A stretch of DNA of 64,000 nucleotides from CAJBVG01 sp044337515. Its GTDB lineage: Bacteria > Bacteroidota > Bacteroidia > Sphingobacteriales > Sphingobacteriaceae. The position numbers and the translations under genes are program-made. The notes beneath the pieces were generated by a model that was given only the letters and a program-made list of their open reading frames with translations, was not told where the DNA came from and searched no databases. The DNA lies in the NCBI GenBank assembly GCA_044337515.1, contig JBIINK010000005.1, forward strand, positions 8,677 through 72,676, written 5' to 3'. Positions 43,325 through 50,737 of the stretch are shown here, in pieces (position 1 is the first letter of the stretch; each line of letters starts with the position of its first letter).

Positions 43325-43675
43325 TTAATAAGAACCTCTTTTTTCTTTAATTCTAGCTTTTTTACCTGTTAAAGCACGTAAGTAGTACAATTTAGCTCTA
43401 CGAACAGCGCCTCTTGAATTCACCTCTACCTTATCGATATTTGGTGAGTTTACAGGAAAAATTCTTTCTACTCCAATTGAGTTAGAAATTTTACGTACAG
43501 TGAACGTTTCTGTTGCACCTGTACCATTGCGTTGAATAACAACACCTTGGTATAGCTGAATACGCTCTTTGTTACCTTCTTTAATTTTATAATGAACAGT
43601 TACTGTATCACCTGAGTTAAACGTAGGTAATTCATTTTTGTGTGTCTGCTCGTCTACAAATTTTACTAAATCCAT
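43325..43675 (-). CDS. rplS: 50S ribosomal protein L19
   Basis: A 116-residue ribosomal protein at the 30S-50S interface. FNSGDTVTVHYKIKEGNKER, GTGATETFTVRKISNSIGVE and RRAKLYYLRALTGKKARIKE are family signatures. It is the last gene of the rpsP-rimM-trmD-rplS block, but it is 130 bases from trmD with its own leader, so it is probably also transcribed alone. Confidence 0.98.
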   Translation of the reverse strand: MDLVKFVDEQTHKNELPTFNSGDTVTVHYKIKEGNKERIQLYQGVVIQRNGTGATETFTVRKISNSIGVERIFPVNSPNIDKVEVNSRGAVRRAKLYYLRALTGKKARIKEKRGSY

Positions 43676-43695
43676 GATATTAAGCCTTTAAAAAC

Positions 43696-43718
43696 GATTT
43701 TTAGCCCGTAAAAATCGG
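43696..43718 (-). promoter_or_regulatory. Leader hairpin of rplS
   Basis: CGATTTTTA-GCCCG-TAAAAATCG gives a 9-bp stem. On the minus strand it is followed by TTTTT, so it resembles an attenuator, and it lies 20 bases upstream of rplS. A -7-like TATACTTG at 43724-43731 (one mismatch) would start transcription at the base of the stem. Leaders of L19 genes have been reported in Flavobacteria; whether this is one needs a model search. Confidence 0.5.
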
Positions 43719-43805
43719 ATTGCAAGTATAGGGATAATTTTATCAACATAAAAATAAATTATCAAAAAAATAAAGGCACACCGTACCCCATTGTGTGGAA
43801 AACCA

Positions 43806-44477
43806 CTATAATAGGTCGGGTCGGCGCTCTTTAGTTCTTGCTATAGCTTGCTCAAATCTCCATTTTTCTACTTCGGGGGTATTCCCTCCAATTAATATTT
43901 CCGGCACCTTCAGTCCTCTGAAATCGGCAGGGCGGGTATAAACCGGTGGGCTCAATAGTCCATCCTGAAAAGAATCAGTTAATGCCGATGTTTCGTCTGA
44001 CAATACTCCGGGAATTAATCGAACAATACTATCCACCAAAACTGCTGCTGCTAATTCGCCACCACTCAATACATAATCTCCAATGGAAATCTCTTTCGTT
44101 ACAAAATGTTCGCGAATTCGCTGATCTATCCCCTTATAGTGTCCACATAACATCAACAAATTACCTTTTAAGCTTAGTTCGTTAGCCATGCTTTGTTTAA
44201 GCGTTTCCCCGTCTGGCGTTAAGAATATTACTTCATCGTACTTGGTGTCCTTCTGTAAGCGTTCTAAGCAGTTTACAAAGGGTTCAATCATCATCACCAT
44301 ACCAGAACCCCCACCATATTGATAATCGTCTACATTCTTATGCTTTCCATTTCCGTATTCCCTCAAATTATGCACACGGATTTCTACGATACCCTTGGTT
44401 TGTGCTCTTTGCAGAATCGAATGTGAAAACGGACCTTCTAATAGCCCCGGAACTACGGTTACAATATCAATGATCAT
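43806..44477 (-). CDS. trmD: tRNA (guanine-37-N1)-methyltransferase
   Basis: A 223-residue SPOUT-fold enzyme that methylates G37 next to the anticodon, preventing frameshifts. The trefoil-knot motifs are DDYQYGGGSGMVMMIEPF, LLMLCGHYKGIDQRI and SIGDYVLSGGELAAAVLVDS; LLSPPVYTRP marks the C-terminal domain. It belongs to the ribosomal block. Confidence 0.97.
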   Translation of the reverse strand: MIIDIVTVVPGLLEGPFSHSILQRAQTKGIVEIRVHNLREYGNGKHKNVDDYQYGGGSGMVMMIEPFVNCLERLQKDTKYDEVIFLTPDGETLKQSMANELSLKGNLLMLCGHYKGIDQRIREHFVTKEISIGDYVLSGGELAAAVLVDSIVRLIPGVLSDETSALTDSFQDGLLSPPVYTRPADFRGLKVPEILIGGNTPEVEKWRFEQAIARTKERRPDLL

Positions 44478-44505
44478 ACTACAAAGGTAATTATTTTCGG
44501 AATGC

Positions 44506-45054
44506 TCACTTTATCTGTGGCATTATTAATGTTTTTGCCCATTTCTTCGCTCTTTGCTTCTTTGCCCATTCGCTCTCATAAATCATAGAAATTGGACTCA
44601 TAATACTAGCTTCTGGTTTTTTCATCGGACCATGGTACGATTTTAATCCGGGCAAGTCTTTTTGCTTTTCTTCAACTCGCATTCGAAGTATGGCCAATTT
44701 TAATTCATCTTTATTGCGAATTCCTTTTATGGTTACTTCGTTTATTTGAAATGTTTTGGGAATGAGCAACACTCGAATAACCGCATCAGCGTTTAAGTTC
44801 TCTACCTGAAATTTTATAGGATAAAAACCGAGCGCTCTAATAAAAACTGTATCTCCTTTTGAAACATCCAATTGAGCAATTCCAGATTGGTCGGTAATTG
44901 CAGAGCTTAATCTATTTGTTACTTGTAGGGTTGCAAATGGGATGGGCGATAAACTATCGGCATGAATAATCTTATAGCGCAATTTCGTTTGTTGCGCGTT
45001 AGCTAGTAAAAGTGAGAAAAGAAAATAGAAAAGAATTATTGCCTTTTTTTTCAT
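44506..45054 (-). CDS. Exported carboxypeptidase-regulatory-like domain protein
   Basis: A 182-residue protein with a signal peptide (MKKKAIILFYFLFSLLLANA). Residues 24 to about 105 form a CarboxypepD_reg-like beta-sandwich (LRYKIIHADSLSPIPFATLQ, SSAITDQSGIAQLDVSKGDT). The rest, from about 110, is helical and charged (RNKDELKLAILRMRVEEKQK) and similar to the connector after such domains in DUF5686-type proteins. It sits between rimM and trmD, 4 bases after rimM, in a block that normally holds only translation genes. Its role is unknown. Confidence 0.78.
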   Translation of the reverse strand: MKKKAIILFYFLFSLLLANAQQTKLRYKIIHADSLSPIPFATLQVTNRLSSAITDQSGIAQLDVSKGDTVFIRALGFYPIKFQVENLNADAVIRVLLIPKTFQINEVTIKGIRNKDELKLAILRMRVEEKQKDLPGLKSYHGPMKKPEASIMSPISMIYESEWAKKQRAKKWAKTLIMPQIK

Positions 45055-45058
45055 GCTG

Positions 45059-45583
45059 TTAATTCGATAGATAAAGATCTATCAAGCCATCTGGCAAATT
45101 AACGTGTATGGTTTTGTTTTTCTTATCAATTGATGTAACAAATTGCTCATTTAACGGAAATAATACTTCCTTGTTTTGATACATCATGTTAGCAATAAGT
45201 TGAGAGGGTAGTTCTTGGATGGCGTTAATAATTCCAAGTTCTCCTAATTGTTCATCGTGTACAGTATAGCCAATTAATACTTTATGAGAATCCTCATTCG
45301 TATTTGCAGGTTTATTTTTTTGATGAACGTAAGCGGCTTTGCCTACTAGAGGTTTCGCTTTATCAATATGATCAACATCTTCGATATAGATATAAACGAT
45401 GTTTTTTTGAATCAAAAGTTTTGTAATAAAAAATGGAACCGGTTTTTGGTTAATTTCCAAAAACAACGATTCCATGTTTTTATAATCTTGTGGATTGTCT
45501 ACTTCTAAATAAAGTTGTAGCTCTCCTTTTAATCCTCTTGTTTTAGAGATATATCCTATAGAAAAATAATCATTATTTAACAT
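45059..45583 (-). CDS. rimM: Ribosome maturation factor RimM
   Basis: A 174-residue protein that assists 30S subunit assembly by binding S19. It has the N-terminal RimM beta-barrel (SIGYISKTRGLKGELQLYLE) and a C-terminal PRC-barrel (LIGYTVHDEQLGELGIINAI, ELPSQLIANMMYQNKEVLFP). It is located 18 bases after rpsP. Confidence 0.96.
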   Translation of the reverse strand: MLNNDYFSIGYISKTRGLKGELQLYLEVDNPQDYKNMESLFLEINQKPVPFFITKLLIQKNIVYIYIEDVDHIDKAKPLVGKAAYVHQKNKPANTNEDSHKVLIGYTVHDEQLGELGIINAIQELPSQLIANMMYQNKEVLFPLNEQFVTSIDKKNKTIHVNLPDGLIDLYLSN

Positions 45584-45601
45584 ATAGAATAATCAATAAA
45601 A

Positions 45602-46228
45602 TTATTCTGCTGCAGGTGCTTCTTCAGCAGCTTCAGTTGCATCAGCTGCAGGAGCTTCTGATGTTTCTTCAGCAACCGCTTCCATAACTGGAGCTTCTGA
45701 TGTTTCTTCTGCGATAGCTTCAACAACTGGTGCTTCTTCTACTTCAGCTTCTGGAACTTCTTCCACAACTGGTGCATTTTTAGCTGCAATTGCTTTTGCT
45801 TTCTCTACATTTTGTTTAGTTTCTAATGCTAATCTTTCTTTCTTAGCATCATCCTTCGATGAAGTAAGTGTAGATTTTTTTGCATTTACTTTAGCATCTT
45901 TCTCTTCCAACCAAGTAGCAAATTTTGCATCTGCTTGATCTTGAGTAATTGCACCTTTAGTTACACCTATTTGTAAGTGTCTCTTGTACAAAATACCTTT
46001 GTAAGATAAAATTGCTCTTGCAGTGTCCGTTGGTTGTGCACCATTGTGCAACCAAGTAACTGCGCTCTCGGTGTTGATTTCAATCGTCGCTGGATTGGTA
46101 TTAGGATTATAAGTCCCTAATTTTTCAATAAATTTACCATCCCTCGGAGCACGTGAATCCGCCACCACAATGTGATAAAAAGCTTTTGCTTTTTTACCAT
46201 GTCTCTGTAATCTGATTTTTACTGGCAT
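45602..46228 (-). CDS. rpsP: 30S ribosomal protein S16 with long acidic tail
   Basis: Residues 1 to about 85 are a standard S16 (MPVKIRLQRHGKKAKAFYHI, ADSRAPRDGKFIEKLGTYNP, RHLQIGVTKG). The protein has 208 residues where the usual length is about 80-90 in most bacteria; Bacteroidota S16 often has an extension. The extension first has a lysine-rich segment, then a low-complexity Ala/Glu/Val tail with EAPVVEA / SEAPVMEAVAEE repeats. On the ribosome such a tail would be flexible and acidic. It is the first gene of the ribosomal block. Confidence 0.97.
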   Translation of the reverse strand: MPVKIRLQRHGKKAKAFYHIVVADSRAPRDGKFIEKLGTYNPNTNPATIEINTESAVTWLHNGAQPTDTARAILSYKGILYKRHLQIGVTKGAITQDQADAKFATWLEEKDAKVNAKKSTLTSSKDDAKKERLALETKQNVEKAKAIAAKNAPVVEEVPEAEVEEAPVVEAIAEETSEAPVMEAVAEETSEAPAADATEAAEEAPAAE

Positions 46229-46251
46229 GTGTTTAATTTTTTATGTTAAAT

Positions 46252-46307
46252 CCTCATTTCTCCACAATGAGGGCTGCAAAGATGCTATTTTATTTTCATT
46301 TATACAA
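46252..46307 (-). promoter_or_regulatory. Promoter and 5' hairpin of the rpsP block
   Basis: On the minus strand TTG (46307-46305), a 20-base spacer and CATCTTTG (46284-46277), one mismatch from TAnnTTTG. Immediately after it CCTCAT (46252-46257) pairs with ATGAGG (46267-46272), putting a hairpin at the very 5' end of the transcript. Confidence 0.55.
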
Positions 46308-46308
46308 T

Positions 46309-46332
46309 AAAGCCCCGAAAAATCGAGGCTTT
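46309..46332 (-). terminator. Rho-independent terminator after ffh
   Basis: AAAGCCCCGA (46309-46318) pairs with TCGAGGCTTT (46323-46332) with one mismatch. It lies between ffh and rpsP and abuts the promoter of the latter. Confidence 0.75.
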
Positions 46333-46388
46333 AAAGCACTAAATAGTAGTATTTTATCTAAAAAAGCGCGTTTTGGGCACGCTTTCGC

Positions 46389-47726
46389 TTATCTTTTCAT
46401 TCCTGCGAAGGGGTTGTTTTTCATCATTTTCATCGGATTTCCTCCTCCATTCATCATTTTCATCATCTTTTTCATGTCCTCAAATTGCTTCATCAACTTG
46501 TTTACCTCTTCAATCGTTCTTCCACTTCCCGTTGCAATTCTTTTTTTGCGATTTCCATTAATTAACTCTGGTTGCTCTCTTTCCGTAGGGGTCATGGATT
46601 GAATAATGGCTTCAATGTGCTTAAACGCATCATCACTTATGTCGATATCCTTTACCATCTTACCCATCCCCGGTATCATACCCATCAAATCTTTTAGGTT
46701 ACCCATTTTCTTGATTTGCTGAAGCTGATTTAAGAAATCACTGAAATCAAATTGGTTTTTACGTATTTTCTTTTGAAGTTTTGCCGCTTCTACTTCGTCA
46801 AACTGCTGTTGTGCACGCTCTACTAAAGAAACAACATCACCCATACCCAATATTCTCGATGCCATCCTTTCCGGATAAAACACATCGATTGCATCCATCT
46901 TCTCCCCAGTACCAATGAACTTAATTGGCTTGTTAACTACCGCTTTTATCGTAATTGCAGCACCACCTCGAGTATCACCATCTAATTTCGTTAATACTAC
47001 CCCGTCAAAATTAAGTCGATCGTTAAACGCTTTCGCCGTATTCACTGCATCCTGTCCAGTCATGGAATCCACAACGAACAAAATCTCATTCGGATTAGTG
47101 CTCGATTTTACTCTAGCAATCTCATCCATCATTTGCTCATCAACTGCTAGTCGGCCTGCCGTATCAATAATCACTACATTACAGCCTTCCGCTTTTGCTT
47201 TTCGGATACCCTCTTGAGCAATAGCTACTGGATCCTTGCTGTCAAAATCTGTATATACTGAAACACCTATCTGCTCTGATAATATTCTTAACTGCTCAAT
47301 CGCTGCTGGTCTGTATACATCGGCAGCAACCAACATTGGGGTTTTGCCTTTTGCTTTCAAATAATTAGCAAGCTTACCCGAAAAGGTTGTTTTACCCGAA
47401 CCTTGCAAACCCGCAATTAATATAATACTCGGATTACCTTTTAAATTAATCTCCTCGTGCTCTCCACCCATTAAGGCAACCAACTCATCATTAACGATTT
47501 TAATCATTAACTGACTTGGAGATATAGAGGTTAATACATTTTCGCCAATTGCCTTCTCTTTAACTCTATCTGTAAAGTCTTTTGCAATTTTATAGTTTAC
47601 GTCGGCATCTAACAATGCTTTACGTACTTCCTTTAAGGTTTCAGCTACGTTTATTTCCGTAATCTTCCCTTGTCCTTTTAATACCTTAAACGCCCTGTCG
47701 AGCTTATCACTTAAATTATCAAACAT
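46389..47726 (-). CDS. ffh: Signal recognition particle protein Ffh
   Basis: A 445-residue GTPase that binds signal sequences and the 4.5S RNA. It has an N-domain (1-85), the G-domain with P-loop GLQGSGKTT (106-114), DTAGR and TKLDGDTRGGAA motifs, and a methionine-rich M-domain (about 300-445; MTPTEREQPELINGNRKKRI is the RNA-binding block). The C-terminus ends in a Met/Gly-rich tail. A promoter lies directly upstream. Confidence 0.97.
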   Translation of the reverse strand: MFDNLSDKLDRAFKVLKGQGKITEINVAETLKEVRKALLDADVNYKIAKDFTDRVKEKAIGENVLTSISPSQLMIKIVNDELVALMGGEHEEINLKGNPSIILIAGLQGSGKTTFSGKLANYLKAKGKTPMLVAADVYRPAAIEQLRILSEQIGVSVYTDFDSKDPVAIAQEGIRKAKAEGCNVVIIDTAGRLAVDEQMMDEIARVKSSTNPNEILFVVDSMTGQDAVNTAKAFNDRLNFDGVVLTKLDGDTRGGAAITIKAVVNKPIKFIGTGEKMDAIDVFYPERMASRILGMGDVVSLVERAQQQFDEVEAAKLQKKIRKNQFDFSDFLNQLQQIKKMGNLKDLMGMIPGMGKMVKDIDISDDAFKHIEAIIQSMTPTEREQPELINGNRKKRIATGSGRTIEEVNKLMKQFEDMKKMMKMMNGGGNPMKMMKNNPFAGMKR

Positions 47727-47748
47727 CTGTGTTCCTTTTAATAGAGTC

Positions 47749-47756
47749 CAAAGTTA
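47749..47756 (-). promoter_or_regulatory. -7 promoter element of ffh
   Basis: TAACTTTG on the minus strand matches TAnnTTTG exactly, 23 bases before the ffh start codon. Confidence 0.6.
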
Positions 47757-47798
47757 AGAAACATTCCTTGTTTTGAAACCCCTACTAGTATTTCTTCT

Positions 47799-48155
47799 TT
47801 ATTTTTGAAGCGCTACTGCCTGTTTAAAATAATATTTCAATATTTTATCATCAATCTCTTCTGCCGTTCTAAAATGTAGTTTTCTTATTTGCTTTCGATC
47901 GGTTGACAAAATATTGAACTTGTCTTCTAACTTATACCCTTTCACAAATCCCAATGCCACTATCTTATTTTTTTTATCAAAGGTGATGTAACAAAACATT
48001 CCCTTGAACATATAAAATGGACATTGGTACTTAAATGTTTCTACTATTTCTAGGTTTAGCCCCAAGATATAGTCTCTTAGCACATCAACAATAACCCGAT
48101 TGTTCGGACTAAGGTCAAATGTAAATCGATCTGCTGCGGGGGTTTTTCTGTTCAT
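47799..48155 (-). CDS. DUF1801 protein
   Basis: A 118-residue YdhG-like/DUF1801 protein. VIVDVLRDYILGLNLEIVET, CPFYMFKGMFCYITFDKKNK and VALGFVKGYKL fit the family. The fold is a small alpha-beta domain; the function is unknown. It is divergent from rmuC. Confidence 0.82.
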   Translation of the reverse strand: MNRKTPAADRFTFDLSPNNRVIVDVLRDYILGLNLEIVETFKYQCPFYMFKGMFCYITFDKKNKIVALGFVKGYKLEDKFNILSTDRKQIRKLHFRTAEEIDDKILKYYFKQAVALQK

Positions 48156-48192
48156 CTATTAAAAATAATAAAATAGAACGACGTGCTGCTAT

Positions 48193-48209
48193 TACTTTTG
48201 TTATTTTTG
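48193..48209 (+). promoter_or_regulatory. -7 elements close to the rmuC start
   Basis: TACTTTTG (48193-48200) and TATTTTTG (48202-48209) are both exact TAnnTTTG matches. The nearer one lies only 4 bases before the ATG, so the first is more plausible and the leader would be very short. Confidence 0.4.
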
Positions 48210-48213
48210 TTTT

Positions 48214-49611
48214 ATGGTGAATGTTTTGTTTTTAGTAATTGGCTTGTTAGCCGGATACTTTATTGGTTATTTAATTAATAAATTAAAGGGCAACTCTACA
48301 GTTGATACTGATGAGGTGCAATTGCTTCGTACACAAAAAGCTGTGCTCGAAGAAAAGTTTAGAGATCAAGATAAAACAAATGCACTTTTTGTAATAGAAT
48401 TGAAAGAGCAAATCAATCAACTTAAAAATGACATTGATGCCGAACGTGATAAGTTAGCAGAAGCAAATAAATCTCTGGAACAATCTCGTACTTTTTTTAA
48501 GGCTCAAGATGAAAAGCTAAAAGAACAAAAACAACAAATTGAAGAACTCCAATTAAAGCTGACTAAAGATTTTGAAAATATTGCCAATAAAATATTAACG
48601 GAAAACTCTTCAAAATTCACTGAACAAAACAAAACAAATCTTGATGGCATCTTAAATCCTTTACGTGAACGCATCAAAGACTTTGAAGAAAAAGTTGACA
48701 AGGCTTATAAATCAGAATCGGCAGAACGCAATACCCTAAAGGGAAGTATCGAAGAGTTGATGAAACTCAATAAGCAAATTTCAGAAGAAGCAAACAATCT
48801 TACCAATGCCTTAAAGGGTGATACTAAAAAGCAAGGGAATTGGGGTGAGTTTGTATTAGAAAAAATATTAGAAAGTTCTGGTCTGGTTGAAAATGAAAAT
48901 TACACTTTGCAAGGCAAGGGGATGAATTTAATGGATGAAGATGGTAATCGTTTTCAACCCGATGTAATTATTCATTTGCCTGATGAGAAACATTTAATTA
49001 TCGACTCTAAAGTTTCTTTGGTGGCTTATGAAAAATTGCTGAATGCAAATAGTGAAGAAGACCGAGAAAAATATATTAAAGATCACATAGCCTCCATCAA
49101 AGCACACGTTCAGGGATTAAGCAATAAAAACTATCAAGATTTATATGGTATACATTCACCAGATTTTGTTTTGTTGTTTATACCAATTGAATCGTCTTTT
49201 AGTGTGGCTTCACAATACGATAGAGATTTGTTTGAATTTGCTTGGTCTAAACGAATTGTGTTAGTTAGTCCTTCTACATTATTGGCTACACTTAAAACAG
49301 TATCGTCTGTTTGGAAGCAAGAAAAACATACAAAGAATGCTTTAGAAATTGCTAAAAAAGCCGGCTTGTTATATGATAAGTTTGTCGGCTTTATTGATGA
49401 TTTAAAAAAGATGGGCGATCAGCTAGGTAAGGCACAGGATAGTTATAATTCAGCCTTTGGAAAACTTCATGAAGGAAAAGGAAGTTTAACAAGCAGCGTA
49501 GAGTCGTTACGATTACTCGGGTTAAAAACGAAAAGGAAAATTGATAAAAACATGCTTGATGAATCCGTTGATGATATTGATGATGCAGAATCAGAAAACG
49601 AAAACGAATAA
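48214..49611 (+). CDS. rmuC: DNA recombination protein RmuC
   Basis: A 465-residue protein of the RmuC family, which limits DNA inversion at short repeats. An N-terminal membrane helix (VNVLFLVIGLLAGYFIGYLI) is followed by a long coiled coil (about 30-200), then the PD-(D/E)XK-like core with KKQGNWGEFVLEKILESSGL, RFQPDVIIHLPDEKHLIIDS and SPSTLLATLKTVSSVWKQEK. It is notable that it sits directly beside a REP/RAYT locus full of inverted repeats. Confidence 0.95.
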   Translation: MVNVLFLVIGLLAGYFIGYLINKLKGNSTVDTDEVQLLRTQKAVLEEKFRDQDKTNALFVIELKEQINQLKNDIDAERDKLAEANKSLEQSRTFFKAQDEKLKEQKQQIEELQLKLTKDFENIANKILTENSSKFTEQNKTNLDGILNPLRERIKDFEEKVDKAYKSESAERNTLKGSIEELMKLNKQISEEANNLTNALKGDTKKQGNWGEFVLEKILESSGLVENENYTLQGKGMNLMDEDGNRFQPDVIIHLPDEKHLIIDSKVSLVAYEKLLNANSEEDREKYIKDHIASIKAHVQGLSNKNYQDLYGIHSPDFVLLFIPIESSFSVASQYDRDLFEFAWSKRIVLVSPSTLLATLKTVSSVWKQEKHTKNALEIAKKAGLLYDKFVGFIDDLKKMGDQLGKAQDSYNSAFGKLHEGKGSLTSSVESLRLLGLKTKRKIDKNMLDESVDDIDDAESENENE

Positions 49612-49612
49612 C

Positions 49613-49863
49613 AGATAGCGCTCCGATGGAGCGCTAACAAAATAAATTACATCGCGCATTTCGGCTAGATATATCGCGCTCCGATGGAGCGCTAACAAAA
49701 TAAATTACATCGCGCATTTCGGCTAGATATATTGCGCTCCGGAGGAGCGCTGCGAAACAAACTTCATCACACATTTCGGCTAGATATATCGCGCTCCGAT
49801 GGAGCGCTGCGAGGCTAGATACATTGTGCTCCGAACCATACTAATTACGCTCCAGAGGAGCGC
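49613..49863. repeat. REP hairpin array, left of the RAYT gene
   Basis: Four full hairpins GCGCTCC-nnn-GGAGCGC start at 49618, 49676, 49734 and 49791 (period 58, 58, 57), with loops GAT, GAT, GGA and GAT. Each is preceded by GCTAGATATAT or its remnant and followed by about 30 bases ending CGCATTTCG. A fifth unit (49811-49840) has lost its right half. A last hairpin CGCTCC-AGA-GGAGCG (49849-49863) ends 3 bases before the transposase stop codon. The units are near-identical, so recent amplification is likely. Confidence 0.92.
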
Positions 49864-49866
49864 TAT

Positions 49867-50331
49867 CTAATCATCTAACCAATTAAATAAATATTGGTCT
49901 TTATACTCAACATTAAAATCCATCAAGGTTATTAAATACTCTTCGCGAAACGACCTCTTTTTGTGATGCTCTTCCTGGTTCATGATATAGTCTATCACTC
50001 TTCCAAATTCTCTAATCGAATACGTAAATGCACCAAACCCTTCTTGCCACTTAAATTTTTTATGTGACAACTTGTTCTCATTTATAAATTTTGTTGATTC
50101 GACTTTTATAGCTTTCACCAATTCAGATAAATTAATATCTGGTTTATAATTTATCAAAATATGAATGTGATCTGGCATCGCATAAATCGCTAACAACTTT
50201 TGACCTTTATTCGTAATCATACCGGTAATGTATTTTTCAATTTCGACTCTGTGTTCAGAAGAGATTAAACTTTGTCTGTACTTTACAGCAAAGACCAACT
50301 GAACGTACATTTGTGAATAAGTGTTTGGCAT
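49867..50331 (-). CDS. REP-associated tyrosine transposase (Y1/HUH, IS200-like)
   Basis: A 154-residue HUH endonuclease. The metal-binding HUH pair is in MPDHIHILI (H55, H57), and the catalytic tyrosine is Y115 in RVIDYIMNQE with the YxxxQ spacing (Q119). It opens MPNTYSQMYVQLVFAVKYRQ, typical of the IS200 group. No tnpB accessory gene and no classical ends are present; instead the gene lies between two arrays of short hairpins, which is the definition of a RAYT. It should nick at or next to those REP hairpins. The gene is intact. Confidence 0.92.
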   Translation of the reverse strand: MPNTYSQMYVQLVFAVKYRQSLISSEHRVEIEKYITGMITNKGQKLLAIYAMPDHIHILINYKPDINLSELVKAIKVESTKFINENKLSHKKFKWQEGFGAFTYSIREFGRVIDYIMNQEEHHKKRSFREEYLITLMDFNVEYKDQYLFNWLDD

Positions 50332-50337
50332 AAATTA

Positions 50338-50390
50338 AAAATGCACTTCATCTTTTTGAATAAAAAATTCATTTGAAAAAAGATGCATTT
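50338..50390. repeat. Stem-loop in front of the transposase gene
   Basis: AATGCACTTCATCTTTTT at the left and AAAAAAGATGCATTT at the right form an imperfect stem just upstream of the start codon. In IS200 a 5' stem-loop represses transposase synthesis; this hairpin is in the right place for a similar role. Confidence 0.5.
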
Positions 50391-50525
50391 ATCAGCGGAA
50401 TGCTGATTTATAATAAATTTCAAATCATCAGATATGTTATAAAAATCAATGGTTTGCGACCATTTGGCTTGTTATTTTTGTGCTGATTATTCTTTTCAAT
50501 GCTAAATCGTTTTCCGTGCAATAAT

Positions 50526-50646
50526 TAGATTTCGCTCCTCTGGAGCGAATAATTAATTCGTTGCTAGATATATTTCGCTCCTCTGGAGCGAATAATTAAT
50601 TCGTTGCTAGATATATTTCGCTCCTCTGGAGCGAAATATTAATTCG
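50526..50646. repeat. REP hairpin array, right of the RAYT gene
   Basis: Three hairpins TTCGCTCC-TCT-GGAGCGAA at 50531-50549, 50574-50592 and 50617-50635, period 43. They share the TAGATATAT lead and CTCC/GGAG core with the left array but have a different outer stem and a different, AT-rich tail (TAATTAATTCG). Both stem sides changed together, so pairing is conserved between the two subfamilies. Confidence 0.9.
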
Positions 50647-50663
50647 AGGATAATTCGGGAGCA

Positions 50664-50690
50664 AAAAAAGCCCCGAATTTCTTCGAGGCT
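50664..50690 (-). terminator. Rho-independent terminator of the T9SS esterase gene
   Basis: AGCCCCGAA (50669-50677) pairs with TTCGAGGCT (50682-50690) with one mismatch, with a T run on the minus strand. Confidence 0.75.
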
Positions 50691-50705
50691 CTCTTTATTT
50701 TTTAT

Positions 50706-50733
50706 GGTTCTATATTTCTACAGTTCTATAATT
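50706..50733. repeat. Lone arm of word-type repeat
   Basis: TTCTATATTTCTACAGTTCT continues the TAGAACTGTAGAAG words of 23.0 and 24.8 kb in reverse orientation. No complementary arm is found in the next 400 bases, where the REP/RAYT locus lies. Confidence 0.55.
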
Positions 50734-50737
50734 CTAA

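Noticed and set aside
49613..49863. Regular array that could be taken for CRISPR
   Set aside because: The period is 57-58, but both hairpin and intervening bases repeat nearly unchanged, so there are no unique spacers. No cas gene is near. It is a REP array.
49867..50331. IS200/IS605 element with tnpB or omega-type guide RNA
   Set aside because: No tnpB-like frame exists on either side, and flanks are REP arrays rather than IS ends with a guide-RNA scaffold.
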